Assembly: GCA_036924085.1 (NCBI GenBank)
Contig: JAVGWX010000007.1
Span: forward strand, 73,857,948-73,921,947
From: Ariolimax columbianus
Lineage: Eukaryota; Mollusca; Gastropoda; Stylommatophora; Arionidae
DNA: 64,000 nucleotides
Reading direction: 5' to 3'
The notes beneath the pieces are model-generated. The model searched no databases and was not told the DNA's origin. It saw only the letters and a program-made list of their open reading frames with translations. The number at the start of each line of letters is the position of its first letter. The stretch's first letter is position 1. Made by a program: the position numbers and the translations under genes. Below are positions 31,737 through 42,427 of this stretch, one piece after another.

Positions 31737-32320
31737 ACAGCAAAGCAAGCTGTCATTTTCACAGACGACCTAGCAGTGTAATGGCCCTCAAGAGCCCAGT
31801 GCTTAAAAAAAAAGCAGTCCAATGGACACCAGCCCACTGAGGCATTCCAGGCAACGGGGAGGCGGACAGGCTCGCCAGAGAGCAAGGAATGCTGCAGCAG
31901 AGTGATACATAAATCACATACAATGAAACTAAAGCATTCATCAGGACAACGTACAGTGCAAAATGGAAAATAGGATCACATTTGCCACATAGAAAACTAT
32001 TCCTACCATCAACTCTCCAGTCGAGACCAGGTGATCATTTTCCGGCTACGCACATGTCACAACAGACTCAGATGCCATCTGTACAACAAGTTCAAGATTG
32101 GCACTACAGAGATTTTGTGCCTGCGGCACAGCCCCCATGAAGGCATAATATATTTTGCAGTTCTGTCCGCTGTATACCGACAAAAGAAGTAACAATTGAC
32201 AACAGCCAGTGTCCTTCCACGAAAAGCTGTACGGAAGCGTACAGGGCCTTGAGTCGACTGCTGCCTTCGGTAAAATCATTGAAGCTGAGGTCTGAAGACG
32301 AACGAAGAAGCAGAAGAAAC
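31737..32320 (+). pseudogene. Family W LINE RNase H to C-terminus (B)
   Basis: Plus-strand pieces read AKQAVIFTDDLAV (third acidic motif), VQWTPAH and GNGEADRLAREQG (last motif), ITYNETKAFIRTTYSAKWK, and a degraded C-terminus ending near GAAGACGAACGAAGAAG. It is related to family N but clearly diverged. Stops replace the His after PAH, and several frameshifts break the second half. Confidence 0.8.
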
Positions 32321-32415
32321 TATTTTAGCTTTCGAGACAAGATGTTGTTTACTAACCAATTTTGCTTGAAATTAAGTAGGATCTGTAGTATATACATATA
32401 TCTTTATCTATATCT

Positions 32416-32655
32416 CAAGCAGATGCGGATATATTGAGATCGGATTTAGATAACATTCGAGAGTGGTTTGTAGGTTCGCAAATGGAGTTTAATGTAGATA
32501 AATGTACAGTCATCCACATGGGAAGATCCAATATGAAACAATAAGAATAAATTGGATGGGCATAGCTTTTAGAGCAAGGTGATGAAATGAAACTGTATGT
32601 ATACAGATTCTGCAGAGTCTTCTAAACCAGTTTAAGGACGTTAAGCTAAGTTAAG
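32416..32655 (+). pseudogene. CR1-like RT thumb joined to 3' end (B)
   Basis: Reads DILRSDLDNIREW then MEFNVDKCTVIHMGRSN, the segment just after the YxDD box of CR1-like RTs. At about 32548 it jumps to the last coding residues (NKLDGHSF) and the 3' UTR, hairpin and tail, so about 1 kb is deleted internally. Other CR1 copies here lack this thumb part. Confidence 0.82.
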
Positions 32656-32990
32656 GATATCTGCATTTTTCCTTTTTGCTATCCATTGTATTTTGAGCAC
32701 TTTTCTATAGTCCTTTAGTTCAAAAGATGCAATCCTCTTCTTAAGTGTTTGTATGGGGGTCCACGTTTCACATCCGTATGTCTTCATCGGTATAATGCAA
32801 GTTCACAGAATAGTTATTTTCATTTTATTAATGTTCTGTCATCAGTTTCTCATTTTATTGAACCTCTGCATTGCCGTAGCCATTGGCGCTTATAACTGAG
32901 CCGAGGTACTCAAAGCTTGTGACTTAAAGCTTGTGACTTTCTCAATCTTCTGTTGTTCTAAAAAAAACTTTAGGTTTGGTTTTTGCCTTG
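32656..32990 (-). pseudogene. RTE/Jockey-type RT thumb fragment (B)
   Basis: The minus strand reads KPKVFLEQQKIEKVTSF, FEYLGSVISANGYG and, after frameshifts, YGCETWTPIQTLKKR and the DYRKVLKIQW block. This matches the YLGS...YGCETWT region that follows the RT palm. In A this fragment is cut by the 8.1-kb deletion at the position matching 32985. Confidence 0.8.
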
Positions 32991-33883
32991 CCTGTGATCG
33001 TTATCTTGGTTGTACTTTAAATTCAGGTATAGATTTTGGACTTCGTTGAGTTGTGTTTACGCTCATCAGTACTTTTATATTTCGCTAGTTGTTAGACCCA
33101 CCGGGCTAGATCGCATGTGGACACAGTCCTGGTGTGAACAGACTATCTACAATGCAGTTAGTAAACTAGCCTTATCTTGTAAAGCGAGCTATGCAAGTTT
33201 TCATTCCATTTCCAACAATATATCTCTGCAAATATGGATTTTCGACATTTGTAGCAAAAAAGAAAAACAAATCGAAACCGATTAGATGTCTAACATGGCA
33301 AACGTGTGGTTTGTACAACACAACAGTTGAATCCTCTTCGAGAAAGAGAAACAACAAGCCTTCACGCGGTCAGCATTTCTTGATCTTTGTGACCCGTTCC
33401 TCAGCCTTGCATATATACGCAGCACGTTCATTCAAACAATAATGAAATTAACTTTCTTCTATTTTAAATGTGTTGTGTTTCTATTGAAATTGTTAAGAAA
33501 GACACATATATCACATGTACTTTTGTGTTTGTTTTTTAACTATTTCTATATAACTGGTTCTTTGCTATTGTATTTTATGTATTTAAAAACATTATTCCGA
33601 GAAGGGGTACGTGACATACACTTGACAAGGAAGACCATAGAACACAAATAGCTAACAACTTTCCCTTAGACGATTAACAAAAACCTGTCTTGACATAGTC
33701 GCCATCACGGCCTGCGATGGGCATCAGAACATGACACAACCGTTGAGTTACAGGAACAATTTGTATCTACAGTTAACATCATTTGCTGAATAAGAACGAT
33801 CATCAATGGGCAGAAGCGTGCGGTGAACACCTTTCATTTTTGGGCTAAAGAGAAATACTCTCCATTTAATGTACAATATGTAA
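32991..33883. other. Unassigned sequence before the unit junction (B)
   Basis: Counterpart of 10870-11768; nothing recognised. Confidence 0.5.
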
Positions 33884-34243
33884 CTAAGTTAACGTCTTTA
33901 TACGGGTTGAGAAGACTACCTCTTTATACTGGTTTAGAAGACTGAAACTTTATACTGGTTTAGAAGACTGTGTCTTTATATTGGTTTATAAGACGATGTC
34001 TTTATAATGGTTTAGAAGACGATGTCTTTATACTGCCTTAGAATGACTATATCTTTATACTGGTTTAGAAGACTACGTGTTTATACTGGCTTAGAAAACT
34101 ATGCAGAGTCTGTAACCAACCAGTTTCATTTACATTTCCTAGCTCTAAAAGCTATGTGCATCCAATCTATTCTTAAATGCTTTAATTGTTCCAGCCTAAA
34201 ACTACTTCATATGGCAATACATTCTAAGCATTCACCACTGTAC
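33884..34243 (-). mobile_element. CR1-like LINE 3' end with multiplied terminus
   Basis: Copy of the element at 11769-12128, at the B/C junction, with the same truncation point and the same tandem terminus. Nearly identical in sequence. Confidence 0.8.
33896..34111. repeat. 26-bp tandem repeat (~8 copies) of the CR1-like 3' terminus
   Basis: Same array as 11781-11996, with the same copy number and the same internal variants. Confidence 0.85.
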
Positions 34244-34384
34244 AGCTTATGTAGCTTACCAGTGACACTTTTACCGGTACAGTTCTCGCAGCTTAGCTCA
34301 CTTTAACTTCAACCGATGCACAAAATTGAGAAATGAAATAAAGAAATAAATTTATTCTACCGGGGAATGCCGCCATTGTGGAAA

Positions 34385-34440
34385 GGGTGGGGGGGGGTGG
34401 TGGTGGTGGTGGTGAGTGGTGTGGTGAGGAGGGGGGGGGG
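34385..34440. repeat. G-rich tract
   Basis: Counterpart of 256-315; the first run is interrupted by a T (GGGT followed by about nine G). Confidence 0.85.
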
Positions 34441-34521
34441 CGGTCCGCAAATCGCCGGAATATCGTCGAGTATTGTAACGCAAATTGAGAATCAGATTGT
34501 GAAGAATACTACTGCTGTTTA

Positions 34522-34551
34522 TTCTTCTTCTTCTTCTTCTTCTTCTTCTTC
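34522..34551. repeat. (TTC)10 microsatellite = (GAA)n LINE tail
   Basis: 10 units, the shortest of the four copies. Confidence 0.85.
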
Positions 34552-34629
34552 ATCAACCTCTATTTTTTCGAAAAAAGCAGCGGTCATCCTAAGGCTGTCG
34601 ACACTGCCATAGAGCATGTCTAGTGTTTG

Positions 34630-35869
34630 TCACTGGTGATGGCCACATGTGCTTTCTCTGGTCCTCGTATGTCGGCAGTTTTGCAGCATGTGTTCAGCGG
34701 TCATTTTCCCGGTGCCACAAGTGCATTCTTCAGTGCCACCTATCTTCAGTTTATTGAAAAGGTGGTACCTTAGTCTGTTGTGGCCTGTGCGGAGTCTGAA
34801 GACCACGACCTGCTCTCTTCTGTCCAACTGGTAATAAGCATCGTTTTTTGTGTAGCCAGTATGTTCTGTTTCCCATTTGGCCATGTATCTGGCTCTAATA
34901 AGCCTTTTGGACTCTTCGTAGGTCAAACTAGAATCTGGTTGTGGTAGTCTTGCACCTTCTTTTGCCATTCTGTCTGCCTCCTCGTTGCCTTGGAAGTTAC
35001 AGTGGGAAGGAACCCACTGTACCACTACACTTTTTGGTGCGGACTGCTGGCATAGTTGACAGAGTACTGCTCTTAAATCATTTAGTTCAGTATTTTTCTA
35101 CTTTTTAGTGCTGTGACTACGGCCAGGGCATCTGTAAACAGGACTATCTGCCTTTCATTTCGTTTGCCTGTCAGCATTGCTTCTGCTGCATCCCTCAGTG
35201 CCTCTGCCTCCGCTCTGAAATAACATGAGTATTTTCCAGTTGCCACTGACAGTGTTATTTTTTTACCATTTGGTAGGCTCAGGAATACCTCAGGTTACAG
35301 ACCCGTCGGTGTATGCATGGGTCCAGTCCATGCTTGGGTAGTTTTTCGTTATGTACCTCAGGGTTATGTCTCTTCTTTCTGTTTCAGTCTGGCTGTTCTT
35401 GTTTCAAATACCTGGTATATTTTCTACCACCTCCGGAATGATATGCTGCTTCCAGGTAGGTTTTGCGTACAGAAGGGATGGGCTTTGGTGTTAATGTGTT
35501 CATAGTGTCTTCGCTCATCTTTGCTTTGGCTATTTCTGCAAAGTTTCTCCGCTTTAGTTTCCCATTTCCAAATCTATTTAGTCTCTGATGCATTGGGTGG
35601 TCTGTCAGTCTTCTGAGTTTCTCTGCTTGCTGCTGGGCTCTGCAGTCTCTTCTGTCGGTCATGGATTGCAGATTTCTAATCTTTTCCAGTTCTACAATTG
35701 GCGTTGACTTCATGCCTGCTGTTATAACTCTCATGGCTTGGTTTTGAAGTTTGCTAATTTTATCAAAGTTAGCCTTTGCTGCTGTTGCCCATACCGCAAT
35801 GTCATACTCGAGAACTGGTCTCACTCTTCCAGTGTACAGTTTCGTCTGTTCCCCAGCTCGTGCCAGCAA
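34630..35869 (-). pseudogene. Family N thumb/C-terminal region and RNase H (C)
   Basis: Same as B: RNase H end frame 34630-35025, post-RT frame 35384-35869. Only scattered substitutions. Confidence 0.86.
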
Positions 35870-36912
35870 GTTTCCTAATGATTGCCATTCTTTGTCTGGC
35901 TCTCATTCGGTTTTTCTCGATCTGACTTTTCCATGTCATGCACCGATCAAATGTGACTCCCAGGTAGTTTTGGTTGCCGTTTGTCCGCAGACATTTGCCG
36001 TTAAGACTTATTTTGGTGTTCTGGGGTTTGTTTGAAAGCGAGAATATCGTACATGTTTTTTCCTCATTTATTTTGACCCGCCATGAGTTCGCCCACTCCT
36101 CCAACGATGTTAGGGCCTGCTGCATCCGATTGCTTGCTATGGTGAGATTTTTTTCAGACGTCCACATAGCCAGATCGTCTGCAAACATGGAGCTGTGGAC
36201 TCTTCTTGGTAGATTTTCTGTGATGTTGTTTATATACACCAGGAAAGGTGTTGGTGACAGTACTCCCCTTTGGTGTATTCTCTGCTCAAGTGTCACCTTT
36301 TTGCTCATCTGCTATTGTACTTGAACTATGGTTTTCGAGGTAGTCGCTGATCCATCTGTACATTTTCCCACAAACTTCACTTCTTCGTAGCTTGACTTTA
36401 AGTCCCTTTATCCACACCTTGTCAAATGCCTTCTCTAAATTCACCCAAACCGCTACTGTGTGGTTTTCTCCTGGTACGCATCATCTATTAACTGGGCTAT
36501 GAGAGTGATCTGGTCCTCAGCGGATCTGTGCTGTCTAAAGCCTGCTTGCTGGGGAATTAGTATGTGTTTTTCTTCCAGATGCCACATCAGTCTGGTGTTT
36601 ATCATACGTTCCATCAGTTTACCTACACAGCTCAGTAGACTGATAGGTCTGTATCCATTAGGATCTGTTCTATCTTTTTCTTTCTTTGGTACTGGTATAA
36701 GTACAGCGTCTTTTCATGTCTGAGGTACAATTCCCCTTTTCCAGCTTTGGTTCAGGACTGATAGTAACTTCCTCTTTGCTGTTTGGCCCAACTTCATCAG
36801 CAATTCGTGTTACCCCATCTTTTCCGGGCGATTTCTGTTTCTTTAGAGTTCTCATGGCCTCTTCCTTTTCATTTATTGTTAGTATTGCTATCATGTGCTC
36901 CTCTGGTGCCAT
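35802..36912 (-). pseudogene. Family N reverse transcriptase (C)
   Basis: Same motifs; motif A Asn codon at 36439-36441. A private Cys-to-Pro-side change lies in the QQAGF neighbourhood (GGGGAATTAG instead of TGTGGAATTAG on the plus strand). Lesions are shared with the other copies. Confidence 0.86.
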
Positions 36913-37005
36913 ATTGATGTAGTCGTGGCTCTTTTGTTCTTCACTATTGTCTGTGAGCCTGTCTGTAGGGACATCAATGTAGTTTGCTCTGGCATAGTGT
37001 TCGTT

Positions 37006-38101
37006 CTATAAAGGCGTTTGCTGCTTTTTTTTTCCAGTAAGCATGTTGTTGTCTCCATGCTTGATGGTAATTTGTTCATTTGATGGTGTTTCGTCATTCA
37101 TGGCTCTGACTAACTTCCATAGTTTGTTCTCTTCTTTATCTAAATTGAGGCTTTCTGTTTTATTTTTCCAGCTGTCTCTTGTTATATGGTTTAGTGTTCT
37201 TTTGTATTTCGCCGTGATAGCCTTGAGGGCGATATTTGCCTCCATAGATTGTTCTCTCTCTGCCATGTTCCTAGCATTTGAGACTTCGTCTTCCGCTTTC
37301 TAAAATTCATCATTCCAATATGGCTTGTAGTTTTTCCTTGCCCCTCTTGGGATGGTTTCGGTGGCTGCTTGCATTATTGCTTTGCTTAGGCTTTCCACCA
37401 TAGGTTTTATATTGTTATTCCATGTGTTGATGGTTTCACATAGCCGATCTGTCAGAATTGCAAATCTGTCCCAGTCGGCTCGTTTATAGTTCCAACGTAG
37501 GAGCGCTTTTATTTCCTGTGGGCCTACTTCCAAATCAATTTCTAGCCTAATTGGCCTTTTGTCGCTACCTGCCAATTGGTTGAGCGACCTGGCCGTCTAT
37601 GTGGTGAATATCAACCGTGTAAAAGGCCAAGTCTAGAGTAGAGGTGGTATGCCATGTTCTAGAATAGAAGATAGGGCTGTCCTCCAGCCTATTGAAAAGA
37701 TAGAGATTTGTGTCTATCTCCCAGTCTTCCACTTCATCGCCTCTTTTGTCTGTGTCCGAATATCCCCATCTCTCCGAGTGGCTGTTGAAGTCTCCAACTA
37801 CTAGGCAGCTGGAGTTCTTGATTTCCATACTCGAGAGTGACAGGTCTTTGTTGGGTGGTCCATACAGGTTGAAGATGCGGATCTTCGTTTCTTGTGTCAT
37901 TATGTCGAGTCCTACAATTTCTGCTTGTCCAGTGTGATTGACAGCTACCTCGCTCCTCGGTATGCAGTTATGTGTTAGTATCAGAACCCTTCCTTTGTCA
38001 AGACGGTAACATGCTAAAGCAACTGTGTTGTGAATACTGACCCACTGAGATGAACCCACACATACACACTTTTGTGAGAGTCTTGAAGAACTCCCCACCA
38101 C
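37006..38101 (-). pseudogene. Family N endonuclease and linker region (C)
   Basis: Same layout: endonuclease frame 37565-38101, linkers 37300-37575 and 37006-37266. It has private amino-acid changes near the N-terminal end (for example A to T and S to R) while the GDFNSH block is intact. Confidence 0.85.
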
Positions 38102-38162
38102 AGTAGACTTTGTCCATAGAACTGGCCTTTACGTGTAGACTTAATACAATTGTCGGTGAGCT

Positions 38163-38329
38163 AGAAAAAGAAGGAAAAGAAGAAGAAAGAGAAGAAGAAG
38201 TAAAGAATGAAGAAGAAAATCGAGAATAAGGAGTAGAAGAAGAAGAGGAATAAGAAAAAGAAGAAGAAGAAAAAGATGAAGAAGAAGAAGAAGAGAAAGA
38301 AGAAAAAAAGAAGAGAAAGAAAAAGAAGA
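38163..38329. repeat. GAA-rich polypurine tract (C)
   Basis: Counterpart of 4026-4202, shortened by several triplets. Confidence 0.85.
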
Positions 38330-38668
38330 TAAACATGAGTAAATAGTACTACCTGATATTGCCCGAAGAAGATTTTAATGTTTAAATGAAGTATATCGTT
38401 AAAAAGCAACTAATCTGATTGGCAAACATCAGGCCAGTCTCTAAACCCTGATCTATGGGTGAGAGAGCTAGAGTGTGTACGCCAAACACGCCAGGAGGTT
38501 GAATCCTTTCTACATGACACATACTCCAAATTGGCTACAAGACCACATCACAAATAACCATACTCTTTTCATTACTACTACACTATTCATACACTTTTGT
38601 AGAAAGTTAAAGTGAGATAGACTGGCCAAGTTTCTCGAATGTCAAGTGAAAGGTTCCAAAAGAAACTT
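38330..38668. other. Unassigned spacer (C)
   Basis: Counterpart of 4203-4541; nothing recognised. Confidence 0.6.
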
Positions 38669-39735
38669 CTGTTTAGCGAGCTTAGCGCAAGTAAGGCGAT
38701 CACCTGGACGTCAATAAAAGCGATTCAGTGAATCCTGGCAGTAAATCGTTTAGCCTGAAAAAGGCGAGGCCAAAAAGAGCCTTGCATGCAGTTAGCGAGA
38801 GTCGACCGGCGATCAGGTGGAAGTATAGAGTAGAGAGAAAACCAGCACCAGCTGGTGTTGGCTTAATCTGTCATGCACGTATCCGCCCACAGACTTGAGG
38901 GCGCAGTATGACACATGATGATGTTGGTTATTCTCATCGACGGCGATAAGCCCATTATTATTGTCATGATCATATTTCTTCAAAATCAAGTAAATACCGG
39001 ATCAAGATGGTGAGCAGCGCATGAGCTGCAGCGGTCAGCGAGCCATAGCTGACTGATAGCGTTAGGGCTAGCGAACCGGAGCTGCCAAGGCCGTTCTACA
39101 CGTCCGCGCAGTATTCTAGAAAACAGGCTGCAACAGAGCAGACTGGCTAAGGAGAAGGGATCGAAGAGGGAATGCTAACTCAGTACTCAAAAAATGCTTA
39201 CTGAAGTCGGATGTGTTGGACCGAAAGGTGCAAATATCGACATAACGCATTCCGTTCTCTGGACTGCGTTCTGCTATTTAGGCCCGTGTCAGGATTTGGT
39301 AGCGGGAGATGGAGAACAAACGAAGCCAAGCCAAGACAAGTAAATACATTTAATATTCATCAGTTCATTGGCGTCTCAGTCACTGATCATCATGCGCCTG
39401 GCGCCCTGGCGAAGTTTGCCCAGCTCTGTCTCCCGTATTTCGACACAGTCTGTTATGGCTGCAAACGCCGGTACGTGAGTGGCAGTCCCTGTCGCAGATC
39501 GTACAACGGGGCTGAGGAGACTGACATGCCGGGGTGTTCCCCGATCTTTTCTCTGGATCCAGATGGCCTCTACAAGCGTCGGCAACTACTGTGCACCTCC
39601 CAACTGACTGTCTGCAATCGACTCAATCCTGAGCTTTCGGCTTGGATGTCGCATGACGTCATATCCATCTTGTATACGTCCTTGAATCGCTGTGTGGGGT
39701 AGTCGATTCCTTTAGCTGCAGTGATCAGTTGTCCA
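38669..39735 (-). mobile_element. RTE-like LINE C-terminus and 3' region (C)
   Basis: Counterpart of 16609-17500, with the zinc finger at about 39443-39506. It is interrupted, relative to B, by an extra 174 bp at 39146-39319. A 163-codon plus-strand frame crossing this region is a shadow of the antisense element. Confidence 0.7.
39146..39319. other. C-specific 174-bp segment, inverted relative to 30648-30700
   Basis: Present only in C, between GACTG and ACGAAGCC. Its reverse complement matches 30648-30700 over about 50 bp, with AAATAGCAGAA and CCAGAGAACGGAATGC in common. It may be a deletion in B rather than an insertion in C; no clear target-site duplication is seen. Confidence 0.7.
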
Positions 39736-39763
39736 TAAAATATATCCTATAACAGCCTTTACA

Positions 39764-41706
39764 ATGTATGTAAATATACACTCGCGAGCATACGACTACT
39801 CTAAGACAGATGTACAGAAGATGAAAGATACAGACAGCCACATAAACTGGAAAGATATTGTCAGAGGTACAGACGTTGAACAAGAGGCAGAGTGTTTCAA
39901 AACACTTTTAGAACAACTAAAAGTCGAATATGTTCCATGTATGGAGGTAAACACCAATCATAAGAAGTGGATTACTAGATTTGTAGCTAAATGTACAAGA
40001 GCTTAAAATAAAGCCTGGACAATGTATTTAAAGGCAAGTAAATCAAAAAAGATATATTAAAAATATTTGGACAAGCAAAACATAGCTCAGAAAGTAAATA
40101 AAGCAGCAAAAATAGACTTTGAAAAAAACTTACTAATAGGATCAAGACTGATGGTGAAAGCTTCTTTTCTAATGTTAGAAAAAAATAAAGACCTAAAAAC
40201 AAGGTAGGCTTTCTCATAGACAGTACAGTGACAATAAGCAGAGAAAATAGGGAGATAGCTAATCTAATAAATCAATACGTTGGCACAGTCTATACAAAAG
40301 AACACTCCTCCAAGATACCAGAGCCTATACATATTTTCAAATGTCAAATGGATATAGTGCGATTAAAGTCATTCTGTATTACGGAGGAAATGGTTCTAAA
40401 AAGATTGGAAGGATTAAAAGTGGATAAATGTACAGATCAAGATGGTATCCATTCATCAATGCTATTTGAAGTATAGACTAACTAGTTAAACCATTGGCTA
40501 TATTATTTTCTCAATCACTTGCAAAATGGATTGTTCCAAGAGATTGGAAAGATGCAGGAGTGATTCCCTTATTCAAAAGAGGAAAGAAATCAGATCCAGC
40601 TAATTAAGTAAGTTTAACGTGCATAGTCTGTAAATTGTTAGAGTCAATAATGAAAGAAAACATTGTAATGCATCTAGACAGGTTAAATCTAATCAGAAAT
40701 AGTCAGCATGGGTTTACTAGAGGGAGACCGTGCTTAACAAATCTATTGGAGTGCATGGAGATGATTACTAAAATCATAGATAAGGGAGAACCAGTGGATG
40801 TTATTTATCTAGATTTTACAAAGGCTTTTGAAATAGTACCTCATCAACGATTATTTAAAAAGTTAAAATTACATGGGATAGATGGGCTGGTTGCCGATTG
40901 GATTGAAAGTCTGTTAACGGGAAGAAGACAGCGATTGGCATAAATAAGGAGTACTCTGAGTGGTGTGAAGTAAAAAATGGAACAAAATTACAGAATTGCG
41001 AGAACAATAATAGAATGATAGATAACGAAAGAGACATAGGGGTAATAATAGAGCATACAGGTAAGGTGAGTGAGCAAGTCCAGGTAGCAGTGAATAAGTC
41101 AAATGCAACGTTAGGTATGATAAAAAAAAAAGAAATATTAAACATGGGAGTAATGAGATGATTGACACACTGTATAAAGCATTAGTTAGACCTAGATCGG
41201 AGTACTGTGTACAGGTGTGGAGTACTTGTCGTATAAGAGCTATAAATATGCTGGAAAGGATACAAAGAATAGCGACAAAACTGATAGTGGGATTCCAGAA
41301 TTACAGCTACGAGGAAAGACTCAGAAAAACCGGCCGTTAATGTCTAGAAAAGAGACGAATTAAACGTGACTAAATCTAAGTTGATAAGATAATCACAGCA
41401 AAAGTTAAATTGGACTATAACAAGTTTTTCAAAATACAACCACCAGCGAGAACAAGAGGACACAGATACAAATTAACTAACGAAAGGTCCAAATTGGACA
41501 CAGAACATTTTTTAAAATTCAGACAGTGGTGAATGCTTGGAATGCTTTGCCCCAGGAAATAGTGCAGGCAGAGACAGTTAATGCATTTAAGAATAAATAT
41601 GATGTACATAGTTATTAGAGCAGGGTAATGCAAATGGGACTGGTTGTCTACAGACTCTGATGAGTTTTATAAACCAATATAAAAACGTTATGTTAAGTTA
41701 AGTTAT
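39764..41706 (+). pseudogene. CR1-like LINE ORF2, catalytic core deleted (C)
   Basis: Counterpart of 17530-19471: linker 39764-40006, RT start 40228-40476, palm 40635-40943. Motif A reads YLDFTKAFEIVPHQ, so the second Asp of the block is Glu here. The same deletion removes motifs B and C. Private change: CRIRAINM in place of CRRRAINM. Confidence 0.87.
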
Positions 41707-41716
41707 GCCGTGTTTG

Positions 41717-41862
41717 TTAGCTTACTCAGTACGTTTTATGATTGTGCTAACTTTTTGTTTCACCGCTTCACATTGTTCTTTGTAGGACAATGTGCGATCC
41801 ATTGTAATTCCTAGGTACTTAGGTGTATCTATATGTTTAAGTTTATGCCCCTGCCAACTAAT
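41717..41862 (-). mobile_element. RT thumb fragment of another LINE (C)
   Basis: Counterpart of 5500-5645. Confidence 0.75.
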
Positions 41863-41864
41863 CT

Positions 41865-42422
41865 TTCAATAGAGAATATATTAAGAAGAGTCCACAGCTC
41901 CATGTTTGCAGACGATCTGGCTTTGTGGACCACGGAAGAAAATCGGATGCAGCAGGCCCTAACATCGCTGGAGTAGTGGACGATGAGACAGACAGACTGG
42001 CTAAAGAAGGTGCAAGGTTACCACAACCAGATTCTAGTGTGAGTGTGACCTACGAAGAGTTCAGATACAAGGCCAAATGGGAAACAGAGCATACTGGCTA
42101 CACAAAAAATGATGCCTACTACTAGTTGAACAGAAGAGAGCAGGTCGTGGTCTTCAGACTCCGCACAGGCCACAACAGACTGAGGTACCATCTATTCAAT
42201 AAACTGAAGAAAGGTGGTACTGACGAATGCACCTGTGGTACAGGGAAAATGACCGCGGAACATCCGCTGCAAAATTGTCCGACATACGAGAACCAGAGAA
42301 AGCACATGTATCCATCACCAGTGGAAACACTAGACAAGCTCTATGGCAGTGTCGACAGCCTCAAGATGACAGCTGCCTTCTTCGAAAAAATTCAAGTTGA
42401 CGTCTGACAGCGTACGAAGAAG
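41865..42422 (+). pseudogene. Family N deletion derivative with extra stop (C)
   Basis: Counterpart of 5648-6205, with a CAG-to-TAG change at 42123-42125 that splits the RNase H end. The same stop occurs in D. Confidence 0.87.
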
Positions 42423-42427
42423 AAGAT

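Larger units (their letters stand above)
12014..34128. repeat. Macro-repeat unit B (full length, 22115 bp)
   Basis: Second copy, and the reference for element order in this annotation. It matches A, C and D almost base for base over shared parts. It has the long form at 16609-18687 and the full minisatellite. It differs from C by a private exact 220-bp duplication at 27981-28420 and by lacking the 174-bp segment found at 39146-39319. Confidence 0.93.
34553..38158 (-). mobile_element. Family N LINE, dead copy in C
   Basis: Same element as in B, with a few private substitutions in the endonuclease and RT regions and the same major lesions. Confidence 0.87.

Noticed and set aside
39211..39702. 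163-codon plus-strand protein in C
   Set aside because: It overlaps the antisense RTE C-terminus and depends on the C-specific 174-bp segment; its counterpart in B is shorter.
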